IMG/VR virus record: IMGVR_UViG_3300032093_000267
Location: 1 to 43,160 of that record
Reading direction: 5' to 3' (one strand)
Source of the DNA: a virus
DNA length: 43,160 bases
Under the pieces are notes generated by a model. That model searched no databases. It saw only the letters and a program-made list of their open reading frames with translations, and was not told where the DNA came from. Shown piece after piece: positions 42,405 through 43,160 of the stretch (its first letter is position 1; each line of letters begins with the position of its first letter). A program made the position numbers and the translations under genes.

Positions 42405-42412
42405 ACTAAATA
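42405..42412 (+). promoter_or_regulatory. Late promoter candidate ACTAAATA
   Basis: ACTAAATA matches six of eight T4 late promoter bases, lies between the terminator and the TTG start at 42434, and is followed by the ribosome site AAAGGAG (42421-42427). Transcription must restart after the strong terminator, which supports a promoter here. Confidence 0.45.
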
Positions 42413-42433
42413 CAGCATTAAAAGGAGAAAATC

Positions 42434-42769
42434 TTGGCTGCTTATGTAGAACTTACAATAGAACAAGGTGCGAATTTAGTTTCAACTGTTTCTGTCAATG
42501 ACAATCAAGGTGATGCTGTAAATTTAACCACTTACTCCGCATCTTCTCAGTTACGCAAGTCTTATTATTCCTCATCTGCAAATACTATGTTGGCTACCAT
42601 TACTGGTAATGCCAATGGTGAGATTACTCTTTCAATGACCGCAGCAAATACTGCTAATCTTACTCCAGGTCGGTATGTCTATGATTTGACTATTCGTAAT
42701 TCCGTAGACAATTCTGTTACCCGTGTAGTAGAAGGCACGGCAGTTGTATTACCATCAGTTACGAGGTAA
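42434..42769 (+). CDS. Small structural-type protein with TTG start
   Basis: A 111 aa beta-rich protein: AAYVELTIEQGANLVSTVSV, SASSQLRKSYYSSSANTMLATIT, ITLSMTAANTANLTPGRYVYDLTIRNSVDNSVTRVVEGTAVVLPSVTR. The pattern (IEQGxxFxxTVxV, xSGxARxSYYS, LxPGRYVYDLxxxxG, RVxEGxxxVxPxVTR) is that of small phage structural proteins I recall in T4-like aquatic phages, with an immunoglobulin-like layout. The start is TTG, supported by AAAGGAG six bases before it and by AAYVEL alignment at the N-terminus. Confidence 0.75.
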   Translation: MAAYVELTIEQGANLVSTVSVNDNQGDAVNLTTYSASSQLRKSYYSSSANTMLATITGNANGEITLSMTAANTANLTPGRYVYDLTIRNSVDNSVTRVVEGTAVVLPSVTR

Positions 42770-42772
42770 GAA

Positions 42773-43003
42773 ATGGCAGATATCGGTAAGGTTGTAATAT
42801 CGCAACCCAACAGAACAACAATAACATCACCCAATTATCGTCCTAAACCTAATGTATCATTTGCTGAAATTAATGATGTATCGACGGAAGGTTTAGAAGA
42901 TGGTTATACAATCATCTTTAGTGCTTCAAATAATAGATATGAAACTAAACCTATAGCGAACTTAACAGCATCGGTTACAAATATAGTTGGTGGATTTTTC
43001 TAA
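42773..43003 (+). CDS. Small hypothetical structural-type protein
   Basis: A 76 aa protein: ADIGKVVISQPNRTTITSPNYRPKPNVSFAEINDVSTEGLEDGYTIIFSASNNRYETKPI. The SSADxxDGxxLxFxxxxxRYE-like segment (STEGLEDGYTIIFSASNNRYET) resembles connector regions of phage fibre-like proteins. No named family. It starts three bases after the previous stop (TAAGAAATG) and precedes another structural gene by nine bases. Confidence 0.6.
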   Translation: MADIGKVVISQPNRTTITSPNYRPKPNVSFAEINDVSTEGLEDGYTIIFSASNNRYETKPIANLTASVTNIVGGFF

Positions 43004-43012
43004 GAATTATAA

Positions 43013-43160
43013 ATGGCTAATACACTCATTCAAATAAAACGTTCGTTAGTAACTGATGTGCCAGTCACATTAAATATTGCTGAACCTGCATATTCCTACT
43101 CAAGTAATACACTGTATATTGGTGCGCCAGATAGTATTGGTTCTATTGTAATTGGTGGTT
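43013..43160 (+). CDS. N-terminal part of a large structural/fibre-like protein (cut by window end)
   Basis: An open frame starting at ATG 43013 and running off the window; 49 residues are visible: ANTLIQIKRSLVTDVPVTLN, then AEPAYSYSSNTLYIGAPDSIGSIVIGG. The IKRS-x-P-x-L-x-x-AEPAYSYxSNxLYIG pattern is typical of the beginning of large virion structural proteins of T4-like aquatic phages. The rest lies outside. Confidence 0.65.
   Translation, partial: MANTLIQIKRSLVTDVPVTLNIAEPAYSYSSNTLYIGAPDSIGSIVIGG

Noticed and set aside
1-43160. tRNA genes or host-derived metabolic genes
   Set aside because: No cloverleaf-like segment was noticed in the short intergenic gaps, and apart from the HAD phosphatase all recognisable genes are phage replication or structural genes.

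Overview
This window is a tightly packed stretch (almost every base coding, AT-rich, no host-type genes) of a T4-like contractile-tailed bacteriophage (Caudoviricetes, myovirus morphology). The replication proteins gp59 and gp32 and a nearly complete set of T4-type baseplate proteins (gp4, 5, 6, 7, 8, 25, 26, 27, 48, 51, 53, 54) are recognisable by sequence. The gene style resembles the marine/freshwater T4-like phages of cyanobacteria and alphaproteobacteria more than the enteric T-evens: large baseplate proteins full of Gly-Tyr modules, an N-terminal DUF4815-like protein, and fibre-like proteins with GGLIG...GIW anchors. No photosynthesis or other host-diagnostic gene is present, so the host cannot be named from this window.

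Layout. (1) Positions 1-2073, plus strand: the tail of an unidentified gene, the helicase loader gp59, a HAD-type nucleotidase-like protein and the ssDNA-binding protein gp32, closed by a UUCG-loop terminator. (2) Positions 2107-10693, minus strand: gp4, an unassigned virion/assembly protein, gp54-like tube initiator, gp26, gp51, then three paralogous 625-695 aa proteins. Two of these carry cell-wall hydrolase domains (M15 peptidase, GH19 glycosidase). (3) Positions 10727-27376, plus strand: gp48, gp53, gp27, gp5, two small unknowns, the PAAR tip, gp25, gp6, a giant gp7, a fibre-like protein with a cupredoxin-like C-terminus, and gp8. (4) Positions 27387-43160, plus strand: a 2388 aa DUF4815-type structural protein, repeat-built fibre-like proteins, a cluster of small paralogous beta-rich proteins, two glycine-rich adhesin-like proteins, a second UUCG terminator, and further small structural genes running off the end.

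How it works together: region 3 plus gp26/51/54/4 encodes the baseplate hub (gp27-gp5-PAAR, gp48-gp54 tube start) and wedges (gp6, 7, 8, 25, 53). Region 4 probably encodes peripheral baseplate, fibre and adhesin parts that contact the host. gp5 lacks the T4 lysozyme domain, and wall-digesting activity instead sits in the paralogous minus-strand proteins, which look like tape-measure candidates. T4-type late promoters (TATAAATA-like) stand at gene boundaries, and many genes are coupled by TAATG or ATGA overlaps.

The most notable observations are: a U_UUU_UUC slippery heptamer two codons before the gp26 stop, which would fuse gp26 to gp51 by -1 frameshifting directly upstream of the tape-measure-like genes (the classic tail-assembly-chaperone arrangement); a Gly-Tyr module dispersed through gp7, gp8 and the 2388 aa protein, including an apparent insertion into the gp8 core; a plastocyanin-like copper-site motif in a virion protein; and a cysteine-free gp32.
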